7,553 nucleotides of DNA from an uncultured Clostridia bacterium (GCA_937920115.1 CALGVF010000365.1:1-7553), one strand, 5' to 3'; positions 1 through 7,355 are shown, numbered from the stretch's first letter. Numbers and translations are program-made. Notes: generated by a model from the sequence alone, not told the origin.

Positions 1-773
1 CTGTGGACGAGGGAGGACTCGGTTTCGATTACAAATGGAATATGGGTTGGATGAACGACGTATTGTCTTACGTTGCGGTCGACCCCCTGTTCAGAAAATA
101 CGACCATAACAAACTGAATTTTTCGATGATGTACGCTTTTTCCGAGCATTACATTCTGCCTATTTCGCACGACGAAGTGGTACACGGAAAGAAGTCGCTT
201 TTAGATAAACAGTTCGGAAGTTACGAAGATAAGTTTGCGGGCGTTAGGGCGTTTATGGGATATATGATTGCTCACCCCGGAAAAAAACTTATGTTTATGG
301 GTTCCGAGTTCGGACAGTTCAAGGAGTGGAATTACAAAGAGGGCTTGGAGTTTTTCCTCAAAGACTACGAAAAGCATAACAAACTCGACAGGTTTTTCAC
401 GGAATTGAACACGTTTTATCTCGTAAGCGAGGCGTTATACGGCGACGACGACGGTTGGGACGGGTTCGAGTGGATAGCCGCGGACGACGCGGACAAAAAC
501 TCGCTCGCGTTTATAAGAAAATGCGGAGAAAACGAGATTATCGCCGCGATAAATTTCAGCGGGGCTGATATTAAGTACAGAATAGGAGTTCCCAAGGGCA
601 GTTATAAAGTCGCGTTCGATTCCGACAAACAGGTTTACGGCGGCGACGGAAAAAGCCGCAAAAGAATATATAACGCGGAAGCGATAAGTTCGAACGGTAA
701 GGAATATTCTATCGAATTGGATATGCCGAAACTGTCGTTTAAATATCTCGTTCCCGTGAAAAAGGATAACTAA
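1..773 (+). CDS. glgB: 1,4-alpha-glucan branching enzyme, 3' part
   Basis: GH13 branching enzyme, which cuts an alpha-1,4 glucan chain and re-attaches it through an alpha-1,6 bond to form glycogen branches in the cytoplasm. The gene enters from the left edge in mid-codon; the first full codon is at 3, and the GTG there is an internal Val, not a start. The visible 256 residues are roughly the last third of a protein that is usually 630-730 aa. They open with GLGFDYKWNMGWMND, a hallmark of GlgB. SHDEVVHGKKS follows at fragment residues 55-65, whose Asp57 corresponds to the conserved transition-state-stabilising Asp (E. coli D526). FMGSEFGQFKEWN is at 98-110. From about 150 the protein becomes the C-terminal all-beta domain (GFEWI at 154-158) and ends at TAA. 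The nucleophile Asp and acid/base Glu lie upstream of the window, so catalytic completeness cannot be judged. Next gene glgC begins 59 nt downstream. Confidence 0.97.
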   Translation, partial: VDEGGLGFDYKWNMGWMNDVLSYVAVDPLFRKYDHNKLNFSMMYAFSEHYILPISHDEVVHGKKSLLDKQFGSYEDKFAGVRAFMGYMIAHPGKKLMFMGSEFGQFKEWNYKEGLEFFLKDYEKHNKLDRFFTELNTFYLVSEALYGDDDGWDGFEWIAADDADKNSLAFIRKCGENEIIAAINFSGADIKYRIGVPKGSYKVAFDSDKQVYGGDGKSRKRIYNAEAISSNGKEYSIELDMPKLSFKYLVPVKKDN

Positions 774-792
774 GGTATAAAAATAGAATTAA

Positions 793-819
793 GGCTTGAC
801 GGAAAATTTCCGTTCGGCT
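793..819 (+). other. Hairpin in the glgB-glgC gap
   Basis: The core is a perfect inverted repeat, ACGGAA/TTCCGT with a 3-nt loop (799-813). It extends outward through weaker pairs, including G-U wobbles and one mismatch, to 793-819. It ends just before the glgC Shine-Dalgarno sequence. No T-tract follows, so it is not a classical intrinsic terminator. An RNA-stability, processing or translation-tuning role is possible but inferred. Confidence 0.4.
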
Positions 820-820
820 A

Positions 821-826
821 AGGAGG
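821..826 (+). promoter_or_regulatory. Ribosome binding site of glgC
   Basis: A perfect AGGAGG lies 6 nt before the ATG at 833 and fixes the glgC start. It is the strongest ribosome site in the window and sits at the foot of the preceding hairpin, so folding could influence glgC translation (inference). Confidence 0.85.
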
Positions 827-832
827 GAATAA

Positions 833-2020
833 ATGATAAACAAAAAGGAATGCGTGGCAATGCTTCTTGCCGGCGGTCAGGGCAGCAGATTGTTTGCCTT
901 AACTAACAAGATAGCAAAGCCCGCGGTCACTTACGGCGGTAAATACAGGATAATCGATTTTCCGCTTTCAAACTGCGTCAATTCGGGCATAGATACGGTG
1001 GGCGTTTTAACTCAGTATCAACCGCTTATATTGAACGATTATATCGGCAACGGCGAGCCGTGGGATCTCGACCGCTCTTACGGCGGCGTACATATTCTTT
1101 CGCCCTATCAGGCGAAACACGGTTCGGAGTGGTTCAAGGGTACGGCGAACGCCATATATCAGAACATACCGTTCATAAAGAGGTATAACCCCGATTACGT
1201 TCTCATTTTGTCGGGCGACCATATCTATAAAATGGACTACGCGGACATGCTTCGTCGTCATAAAACGAGCGGAGCGGACTGCACGATAGCGGCGATAAAG
1301 GTTCCGCTTTCCGAGGCTTCGAGATTCGGAATTTTAAACGTCGACGAAGACGGAGTGATATACGAATTCGAGGAAAAGCCGAAAAAACCGAAGAGCGACC
1401 TCGCTTCTATGGGCATATACATTTTCTCGGCTCAGAAACTTTACAAATACCTCGAAGAGGACGAAGCGGACGAAAAGAGTTCCAACGACTTCGGTAAAAA
1501 CGTTCTTCCGAGAATGCTTGCCGCAGGCGAAAAAATGGTATCGTATACCTTTAACGGCTATTGGAGAGACGTCGGAACGATAAATTCTCTCTACGAGTCG
1601 AATATGGACTTACTCGGCGAACCTGAGTTCGATATTTCCGACCCGTCGTGGAGAATAAGGTCGAGAAACCCCATCGCGCCGCCGCAGTACCTTGGCGACG
1701 AGTCGAGAGTTGTAAACTCGATAATAGTATCGGGTTGCGACATAGAAGGCACGGTCGAAAACAGTATTCTGTCTCACGACGTCACGATAGGAAAAGGGGC
1801 GGTCGTCCGCAATTCCGTTATATACGCAGGCGTTACTATTGACGAAAACTCGACGGTTGACCACGCTATAATCGACGAAAACGTAAAAATCGGTAAAGGC
1901 GTTAAAATCGGAGACGAACAGACGGGCGGAGATAAGAAAATCACCGTCTTGGGCAGAGATATAGTCGTTTCGGACAATAAAACCGTCGAAAGCGGCGATA
2001 TTATTGACGAAAACGTGTAA
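833..2020 (+). CDS. glgC: Glucose-1-phosphate adenylyltransferase, catalytic subunit
   Basis: Makes ADP-glucose and pyrophosphate from ATP and glucose-1-phosphate, the committed and usually allosterically controlled step of bacterial glycogen synthesis. The 395 residues are a normal length for clostridial GlgC. The N-terminal nucleotidyltransferase domain shows the glycine-rich loop LAGGQGSRL (12-20), NKIAKPAV (25-32) followed by KYRIIDFPLSN (37-47), SGDHIYKMDY (127-136) with the catalytic Asp129, and FEEKP (179-183) with Lys182 at the glucose-1-phosphate-binding position (E. coli K195). YWRDVGT is at 243-249. From about 290 the sequence turns into hexapeptide-like repeats typical of the C-terminal left-handed beta-helix. 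Lys26 aligns with E. coli K39, a fructose-1,6-bisphosphate-site residue, but whether this enzyme responds to that activator cannot be read from sequence. All key residues are intact. glgD follows 14 nt later, so the two subunits are probably translated in step. Confidence 0.97.
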   Translation: MINKKECVAMLLAGGQGSRLFALTNKIAKPAVTYGGKYRIIDFPLSNCVNSGIDTVGVLTQYQPLILNDYIGNGEPWDLDRSYGGVHILSPYQAKHGSEWFKGTANAIYQNIPFIKRYNPDYVLILSGDHIYKMDYADMLRRHKTSGADCTIAAIKVPLSEASRFGILNVDEDGVIYEFEEKPKKPKSDLASMGIYIFSAQKLYKYLEEDEADEKSSNDFGKNVLPRMLAAGEKMVSYTFNGYWRDVGTINSLYESNMDLLGEPEFDISDPSWRIRSRNPIAPPQYLGDESRVVNSIIVSGCDIEGTVENSILSHDVTIGKGAVVRNSVIYAGVTIDENSTVDHAIIDENVKIGKGVKIGDEQTGGDKKITVLGRDIVVSDNKTVESGDIIDENV

Positions 2021-2028
2021 AGGGGGAT
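2021..2028 (+). promoter_or_regulatory. Ribosome binding site of glgD
   Basis: AGGGGGAT begins directly after the glgC stop codon, with the AGGGGG part 8 nt before the ATG at 2035. It is purine-rich but less canonical than the glgC site. The whole intergenic gap is 14 nt. Confidence 0.65.
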
Positions 2029-2034
2029 AGATAA

Positions 2035-3141
2035 ATGAGCGTACTCGGACTTATATTTTCAAATATTCACGACAACAACGTTCCCGAACTTACCGCGAAA
2101 AGAACGGTGGCTTCCATTCCGTTTTGCGGGAGATACAGACTGATAGACTTCGCCCTTTCAAATATGGTCAATTCCGACATAACGAAAGTCGGAATAATCA
2201 CGAAGAGCAACTTTCAGTCTTTAATGGACCATATCGGCAGCGGTAAAGATTGGGATTTGGCGAGACATTACGGCGGCTTATATATACTCCCGCCGTTCGG
2301 CGTAACCGAAAGCAGTATGCTTTATTCGACGAGATTAGAGGCGTTGAAGAGCGTTACGGGCTTTTTGACGAAGTCGCACGAAGACTACGTCGTTATGAGC
2401 GATTCGGATATGGTCTGCGCCATAGATTTCAAGCCGATAATCGCCGAACACGTTGCAAACGGAGCGGATATGACTCTCGTCTACGTTAAAAAAGACGGCG
2501 TCGTAAACGGCAAAGACAACGTTTTTTTAAGCGTAGGACAGGGCGGAGTCGTTACCGATTTATCTTACGGCGAAATTTCGGGCGAAGCGAATTTGTTTAC
2601 CAATATCGTGGTAATATCGAGAACTCTTTTGCTCAGTCTTCTCGCGGAGGCGTTTTCTCACGGCTGTAATTCTTTCGTCAAAGACATAATCGCCACGCAC
2701 GTTCCGTTCGGAAAGGTCTACGCGTACAGACACGTCGGTTACTACGAAGAAATTACTTCGATGCAGAAGTATTACGACGAAAACCTCAATTTCCTCAACA
2801 GAAATCTGAGAGACGAAATTTTCAGAAAAACTAACGTTTATACGAAAGTCAAAGATTCGACCCCGACGAGATACGGCGGCAATTCTATATGCCATAACTC
2901 GCTCGTTGCGGACGGTTGCAATATCGAGGGCGAAGTATATAACAGCATAATATTCAGAGGCGTGACGGTCGGCAGAGGAGCGGTTGTTAAAAACTGTGTG
3001 CTTATGCAGAACACGATAGTCGGAGCAAACGCTTCTATGAATTGTATAATTACCGATAAAAACGTTATCATAAAGGATAGAAGAGTTTTATCGGGCAGCG
3101 AAAATCACCCGTTCTACATATCCAAGGGAACGGTAATCTAA
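2035..3141 (+). CDS. glgD: GlgD, non-canonical ADP-glucose pyrophosphorylase subunit
   Basis: GlgC paralogue that, in characterised Bacillota systems, has little or no activity alone and forms a hetero-oligomer with GlgC that changes its activity and regulation. The 368 residues are a usual GlgD length. It aligns with the neighbouring GlgC without gaps at a 4-residue offset through the first 130 positions: FCGRYRLIDFALSN (30-43) matches the GlgC KYRIIDFPLSN region. The glycine-rich nucleotide loop is gone: IFSNIHDNNVPEL (7-19) stands where GlgC has LLAGGQGSRLFAL. GlgC Lys29 becomes Val25, SGDH becomes DSDM (123-126, Asp125 retained), the EKP lysine becomes Gly179, and YWRDVGT has no counterpart (GYYEEIT at 235-241). 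A C-terminal beta-helix region is present from about 285. The pattern supports a regulatory or structural role; loss of catalysis is inferred from the motif losses. Confidence 0.95.
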   Translation: MSVLGLIFSNIHDNNVPELTAKRTVASIPFCGRYRLIDFALSNMVNSDITKVGIITKSNFQSLMDHIGSGKDWDLARHYGGLYILPPFGVTESSMLYSTRLEALKSVTGFLTKSHEDYVVMSDSDMVCAIDFKPIIAEHVANGADMTLVYVKKDGVVNGKDNVFLSVGQGGVVTDLSYGEISGEANLFTNIVVISRTLLLSLLAEAFSHGCNSFVKDIIATHVPFGKVYAYRHVGYYEEITSMQKYYDENLNFLNRNLRDEIFRKTNVYTKVKDSTPTRYGGNSICHNSLVADGCNIEGEVYNSIIFRGVTVGRGAVVKNCVLMQNTIVGANASMNCIITDKNVIIKDRRVLSGSENHPFYISKGTVI

Positions 3142-3146
3142 CGTTA

Positions 3147-3153
3147 AAAGGAG
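3147..3153 (+). promoter_or_regulatory. Ribosome binding site that fixes the glgA start
   Basis: AAAGGAG lies 6 nt before the ATG at 3160. This matters because the first 100 codons encode an unusual tail. The next plausible in-frame ATG near the catalytic core, at 3448, is preceded by no good Shine-Dalgarno sequence. The longer start is therefore the supported one. Confidence 0.85.
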
Positions 3154-3159
3154 TATTTT

Positions 3160-3459
3160 ATGGCAAATAAAAAGGCTGAAACGGTTAAAGAAGAAGTAAA
3201 AACGGATACCATAAAAGAAAAAGCGACCGCTAAAACGAAAAAGTCCGCTACGGCGAAAGCCGCGACGGTAAAAGAGACGGCGGTCAAATCGGAAGATAAA
3301 AAAGGGAAGAAAACCACGACCAAAAAAACGACGGGTAAAGCGGAAGCCCCGAAGACTACCGCTAAAAAAACGACGGCGAAAAAGACGGAGAAAGTTGCGA
3401 AAAAGGAGACTGCGGCAATACCCGAGGCGACGGCTGAAAGTGTAAAAATGACGGTAACG
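3160..3459 (+). other. Region encoding the low-complexity basic tail of GlgA
   Basis: These 100 codons encode a segment that is about two-thirds Lys, Thr and Ala, with some 13 acidic residues, giving an estimated net charge near +15. It has almost no bulky hydrophobics, so it is neither a signal peptide nor a membrane segment and is probably disordered. Its composition resembles histone-H1-like or polymer-binding tails. The sense strand is very A-rich here and the region differs in composition from the flanking coding sequence. Confidence 0.8.
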
Positions 3460-4893
3460 CCCGTAAACTCGGTACTATTCGTCGCGAGCGAGTCCAACCC
3501 CTTCGCGGGAACGGGCGGACTTGCCGACGTAATCGCTTCGCTTCCCAAAACTCTTGCGGAAAACGGCAAATACGATATAAAAGTAGTTATGCCTTTGTAT
3601 GGAGATATTCAGAATTGTTACAGAGAGCAAATGCGTTTTTTGCTGAATTTCAACGTTCCGCTTGCGTGGAGAAATCAGTATTGCGGAGTGTTCAGTCTCA
3701 GAAAAGACGGCGTAACTTTCTATTTCATAGATAACGAATACTACTTCAAGAGAAACGGTTTGTACGGCTTCTACGACGACGGGGAGAGGTTTGCGTTCTT
3801 CTCGAAGGCGGTACTCGAAATGATGAGACATCTCGATTATTATCCCGAGATATTGCATTGTCACGATTGGCAGACGGCTCTTTCGATAATTTATCTCAAA
3901 ACGCTGTTCGCTAATCAGTACGGCTACGACCACATAAAAACCCTTTTCACCATTCACAACATAGAATATCAGGGGAAATTCGGCTACGATTGTTTGGGCG
4001 ATTTGTTCGGACTTCCCGAGTACGCGAAAGATATTCTCGACTACGACGGCTGTTTAAACCTTATGAAAGGGGCGATTCAGTTATCCGACAGATTCTCGAC
4101 GGTAAGCAGAATGTACGCAACCGAAATCAAAAATGCGTTTTTCGCTCACGGTTTGCAATACGCCGTATCCGCCAACGAGTATAAACTCTGCGGAATTTTA
4201 AACGGTATCGACCAGACGGTATACAACCCCGAGACGGACGACAAACTTTTTAAAAATTACAACGCCGACGACCTTACGGGTAAAAAAGTGTGCAAAAGAG
4301 AACTTCAAAGAATGCTCAATTTACCCGAAAGAGAGGACGTTCCGCTTATTTCGGTCATTTCGAGACTTGTTCCCGCGAAGGGTCTTGACCTCGTGAAATG
4401 TATTTTCGAGGAACTTCTTTCTGAGGACGTACAGGTCGTAATACTCGGAAAAGGCGAAGCGGGTTACGAAAATTATTTCAGACAGACCGCCGAATCTTAT
4501 TCGGGCAAATGCAGAACGCTTATCGCATATAATAAAGATTTGGCGAGCAAAATATATTCGGCGAGCGACATCTTCCTTATGCCGTCTAAACAAGAGCCGT
4601 GCGGACTTTCGCAGATGATAGCGTGCAGATACGGAGCAGTACCCGTCGTAAGGGAAACGGGCGGATTGTTCGACAGTATCGTTCCGCATAACGACGGTGC
4701 AAGGACGGGCGGGAACGGTTTCACATTCAAAAATTATAACGCTCACGAAATGCTTTACGTTATAAAAGACGCAATTTACACCTACGGCAATAAGGAAGAG
4801 TGGGCTAAAATAGTCAAAAACGCAATGACGACCGATTTCAGTTGGAAAAAGTCGGGACTCGAATACGAAAAATTGTACGACGGAATGCTTTGA
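3160..4893 (+). CDS. glgA: Glycogen synthase with a Lys/Thr/Ala-rich N-terminal tail
   Basis: GT5-family, GT-B-fold synthase that transfers glucose from ADP-glucose to the non-reducing ends of alpha-1,4-glucan. It is 577 aa, about 100 more than E. coli GlgA (477). The excess is entirely N-terminal: residues 1-100 contain about 28 Lys, 22 Thr and 18 Ala, with repeats such as TTAKKTTAKK (66-75). The core starts near residue 102 (NSVLFVASESNPF). Visible motifs are GTGGLADV (117-124), LHCHDWQTA (232-240), TIHN (264-267), NGID (348-351), SRLVPAKGLDL (401-411) with Arg402 and Lys407, EPCGLSQ (479-485) with Glu479, and RETGGL (498-503). The first motif is usually KTGGL; here Gly117 replaces the Lys implicated in ADP-glucose binding. 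All other core motifs look functional. The gene lies 18 nt after glgD and 26 nt before glgP. Function of the core is secure; the role of the tail is unknown. Confidence 0.96.
   Translation: MANKKAETVKEEVKTDTIKEKATAKTKKSATAKAATVKETAVKSEDKKGKKTTTKKTTGKAEAPKTTAKKTTAKKTEKVAKKETAAIPEATAESVKMTVTPVNSVLFVASESNPFAGTGGLADVIASLPKTLAENGKYDIKVVMPLYGDIQNCYREQMRFLLNFNVPLAWRNQYCGVFSLRKDGVTFYFIDNEYYFKRNGLYGFYDDGERFAFFSKAVLEMMRHLDYYPEILHCHDWQTALSIIYLKTLFANQYGYDHIKTLFTIHNIEYQGKFGYDCLGDLFGLPEYAKDILDYDGCLNLMKGAIQLSDRFSTVSRMYATEIKNAFFAHGLQYAVSANEYKLCGILNGIDQTVYNPETDDKLFKNYNADDLTGKKVCKRELQRMLNLPEREDVPLISVISRLVPAKGLDLVKCIFEELLSEDVQVVILGKGEAGYENYFRQTAESYSGKCRTLIAYNKDLASKIYSASDIFLMPSKQEPCGLSQMIACRYGAVPVVRETGGLFDSIVPHNDGARTGGNGFTFKNYNAHEMLYVIKDAIYTYGNKEEWAKIVKNAMTTDFSWKKSGLEYEKLYDGML
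3322..3376 (+). repeat. In-frame direct repeat with two A7 runs
   Basis: The 13-mer AAAAAAACGACGG occurs at 3322-3334 and again at 3364-3376. The copies are 42 nt apart, so both encode Lys-Lys-Thr-Thr in the same frame (residues 55-58 and 69-72). This suggests the tail grew or varies by codon-preserving duplication. The A7 runs are also potential slippage sites. Confidence 0.7.
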
Positions 4894-4902
4894 TATTCCG
4901 TT
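4879..4902 (+). other. Hairpin across the glgA stop codon
   Basis: ACGGAAT (4880-4886) pairs with ATTCCGT (4895-4901) around an 8-nt loop that contains the TGA stop at 4891-4893; a G-U pair extends it to 4879-4902. No T-tract follows, so termination is unlikely. Its ACGGAA/TTCCGT arms match those of the hairpin before glgC. It ends just ahead of the glgP ribosome site. Confidence 0.4.
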
Positions 4903-4905
4903 AAT

Positions 4906-4911
4906 AAGGAG
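4906..4911 (+). promoter_or_regulatory. Ribosome binding site of glgP
   Basis: AAGGAG lies 8 nt before the ATG at 4920 and supports that start. It follows directly after the hairpin over the glgA stop. Confidence 0.8.
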
Positions 4912-4919
4912 ATTTACTA

Positions 4920-7355
4920 ATGGGAGCGACTACTGAAATTACTCCGAAAGAAATGAAAGACGTAATAAGCGGGAAACTTTCGAGATACTTCGGCGTGTCC
5001 ATAAAGGAAGCGACTACGGAACAAATGTATAAAGCCGTAGTTATGTCCGTAAGGGATATTCTGCTCGAAAAGAGAAACGCATATCACTATAAGACGAAGG
5101 CGGCGAAAGCGAAGAGGGTATACTATTTATGTATGGAATTTTTGCTCGGTCGCTCGCTTAAAAACAACGTTTATAACCTCGGCATCGAAGAGCAGGTCGG
5201 AAAGGTTTTAAAGACGAAAGGCTTGACCTTGGAAGACCTCTATGAACTCGAACCCGATGCGGGACTCGGCAACGGCGGTCTCGGTAGACTTGCGGCTTGC
5301 TTTATGGATGCTTTGGCGACGGGGAATTATCCCGCGATGGGCTATTCCATAAGGTATGAATACGGTCTTTTCAAGCAGAAAATCGTTGACGGTTGGCAGA
5401 CCGAACTTCCCGACGTATGGCTTCCGGGCGGCGAAGTATGGCTTACGCCCCGTTCGGATATGGCGGTTAGGGTAAAATTCGACGGCAAAATATCGGAAGA
5501 ATGGACGGGCAGCGGAATGAAAGTCAATCATACCGACTATATGGAAGTCGAGGCTGTCCCTTACGATATGATGATATCGGGTAAAAATTCGGAAGCGGTT
5601 TCCGTTCTCAGACTTTGGGCGGCGAAAAGCGTCAGAAATTTCGATATGAACTCGTTTTCCGAGGGCGATTACGTCAGGTGTATGCAGGAGGACAACGAGG
5701 CGGAACTTATATCCAAGGTACTTTATCCGTCCGACAATCACTCCGAAGGTAAATCTCTAAGACTTAAACAGCAATATTTCCTCGTTTCGGCTACTTTGCA
5801 AAATATCGTAAACGAGCATCAGAGAAGATACGGCGATTTGCATACTCTTCCCGATATGGCGGCTATCCATATCAACGACACGCACCCCGCTCTTTGTATT
5901 CCCGAACTTATGAGAATACTCATGGACGAACACGGTTTCGGTTGGGACGAGTCGTGGGATATAGTGAAAAGAACGGTCGCTTATACCAACCACACGGTTA
6001 TGAGCGAGGCTTTGGAAAAATGGAACGAAGACCTCGTAGAGAGAAGATTGCCGAGAATACACTCCATAATCAAGGAAATAAATCAGAGATTCTGCGGTCA
6101 GATGTGGGATAAATTCCCCGGAGATTGGGATAAAATCGAAAGAATGTCGATATTGTCTCACGGGCAGGTCAGAATGGCTAATCTTTCGGTAGTCGCTTCG
6201 CACACCGTAAACGGCGTGTCGAAACTCCACAGCGAGATTATCAAAAACAGTATTTTCAAGGACTTCAACGACGCTTATCCCGAAAAATTCACTAACGTTA
6301 CGAACGGTATCGCTCACAGAAGATGGCTTTGTCAGTCGAATAAAGAACTTACGGAACTTCTTTGCGAATGTATCGGCGACGGCTTCGTTCTTGACGCGAG
6401 CGAACTTCGCAAATTCAAAAAGTATGAAAACGACGAGGGCGTTTTAACGCGACTTGCCGAGATAAAGAAGATTAAAAAAGGGCAACTCGCGTCGTATGTT
6501 TATAAAAAGAGCGGGATAACCGTTTCTCCCGATTCGATTTTCGACGTTCAGGCGAAGAGACTTCACGAGTATAAACGCCAACTTTTAAACGCAATGTATA
6601 TAATCAACTTGTATAACGCGTTAAAAGATAACCCCGATCTCGACGTAATTCCCAAGACTTTCATTTTCGGAGCGAAAGCCGCACCGGGGTACTATATGGC
6701 GAAGAGGATAATAAAACTCCTTTGTTCTATCGCCGACGATTTGAGAAAGAACCCCGACAAGCGTATCAGGGAAAAATTGAGCGTTGTTTATCTTGAAGAT
6801 TACAACGTTACCATGGCTGAAACGCTTATGCCTGCGACCGAAATTTCCGAGCAGATTTCCACTGCGGGAAAAGAGGCGAGCGGTACGGGTAATATGAAGT
6901 TCATGATAAACGGGGCTCTTACCATAGGAACTTTGGACGGAGCGAACGTAGAAATGAAAGAGGCTGTCGGAGACGAAAATATATTTATATTCGGTATGAA
7001 CGCAAAACAGGTCGAAGATTTGTGGAAGCACGGCTACGACGCGTGCGCGTTCTACAATAACAACGTTGTGTTGCAAAAGGTTATAAACGCGTTAAAGACG
7101 GGGTTTGCGGGCGAGAAGTTCGACGATATAGCGAACTATCTTCTCACGAATACTCCTATCGCCGACCCGTATATGTGTATGGCTGATTTCAGCGATTTCC
7201 TTGCTATCCACGATAAAGCGGATAAGACGTATAAGGACGCTATGAAATGGAATAAAATGTCGCTCAACAATATTGCGGGAGCAGGAATATTCTCCGCTGA
7301 CAGAAGCATAAAAGAGTACGCGGATAGAATATGGAAGCTTAAACAAATCAAATGA
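4920..7355 (+). CDS. glgP: Glycogen/starch/alpha-glucan phosphorylase
   Basis: GT35 phosphorylase, which uses inorganic phosphate to release glucose-1-phosphate from non-reducing ends of alpha-1,4-glucan and needs pyridoxal phosphate. It is 811 aa, the usual bacterial length, and appears complete. Visible motifs in order are YYLCMEFLLGRSL (68-80), DAGLGNGGLGRLAACFMDALA (113-133), HINDTHPAL (317-325), TNGIAHRRWL (461-470), KRLHEYKRQLLN (546-557), LEDYNV (625-630) and STAGKEASGTGNMKF (647-661). Lys660 is the expected pyridoxal-phosphate Schiff-base lysine (rabbit muscle K680). The C-terminal AGAGIFSADRSIKEYA segment is also typical. The serine-phosphorylation peptide of the animal enzymes is not apparent at the N-terminus. 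Its product is the substrate of GlgC, so the operon encodes both directions of the glucose-1-phosphate/glycogen cycle. The final codon and stop overlap the start of the next gene. Whether glycogen or imported maltodextrin is the main substrate cannot be told, though the context favours glycogen. Confidence 0.97.
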   Translation: MGATTEITPKEMKDVISGKLSRYFGVSIKEATTEQMYKAVVMSVRDILLEKRNAYHYKTKAAKAKRVYYLCMEFLLGRSLKNNVYNLGIEEQVGKVLKTKGLTLEDLYELEPDAGLGNGGLGRLAACFMDALATGNYPAMGYSIRYEYGLFKQKIVDGWQTELPDVWLPGGEVWLTPRSDMAVRVKFDGKISEEWTGSGMKVNHTDYMEVEAVPYDMMISGKNSEAVSVLRLWAAKSVRNFDMNSFSEGDYVRCMQEDNEAELISKVLYPSDNHSEGKSLRLKQQYFLVSATLQNIVNEHQRRYGDLHTLPDMAAIHINDTHPALCIPELMRILMDEHGFGWDESWDIVKRTVAYTNHTVMSEALEKWNEDLVERRLPRIHSIIKEINQRFCGQMWDKFPGDWDKIERMSILSHGQVRMANLSVVASHTVNGVSKLHSEIIKNSIFKDFNDAYPEKFTNVTNGIAHRRWLCQSNKELTELLCECIGDGFVLDASELRKFKKYENDEGVLTRLAEIKKIKKGQLASYVYKKSGITVSPDSIFDVQAKRLHEYKRQLLNAMYIINLYNALKDNPDLDVIPKTFIFGAKAAPGYYMAKRIIKLLCSIADDLRKNPDKRIREKLSVVYLEDYNVTMAETLMPATEISEQISTAGKEASGTGNMKFMINGALTIGTLDGANVEMKEAVGDENIFIFGMNAKQVEDLWKHGYDACAFYNNNVVLQKVINALKTGFAGEKFDDIANYLLTNTPIADPYMCMADFSDFLAIHDKADKTYKDAMKWNKMSLNNIAGAGIFSADRSIKEYADRIWKLKQIK

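Noticed and set aside
3..5. GTG as the start codon of the first gene
   Set aside because: The encoded protein is the interior and C-terminal part of GlgB and lacks the upstream catalytic region, so this is an internal Val and the gene is cut by the window edge.
776..800. TATAAA at 776-781 and TTGAC at 796-800 as promoter elements for glgC
   Set aside because: TATAAA has no acceptable -35 box at 16-18 nt upstream, and TTGAC has no -10-like hexamer at the right distance downstream. An internal promoter is not supported.
3129..3145. Inverted repeat AACG/CGTT around the glgD stop as a third hairpin
   Set aside because: Only four base pairs around a long loop, which is expected by chance and does not match the other two hairpins.
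3448..3450. Internal ATG (Met97) as the true glgA start, which would remove the tail
   Set aside because: No good Shine-Dalgarno sequence precedes it, whereas the ATG at 3160 has AAAGGAG at ideal spacing and sits 18 nt after the glgD stop.
3144..3569. Minus-strand open frame of 141 codons rich in Val, Phe and Ala that looks like a membrane protein
   Set aside because: It is the antisense of the Lys/Thr/Ala-rich GlgA tail, where complementary codons give hydrophobic residues. It has no independent support and lies opposite a gene with a strong ribosome site.
5757..6317. Minus-strand open frame of 186 codons inside glgP, with other antisense frames such as 5208-5741, 3475-3957 and 7136-7471
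   Set aside because: Each lies opposite strongly conserved glycogen genes, shows no recognisable family and has no operon context. They are by-products of the codon usage.
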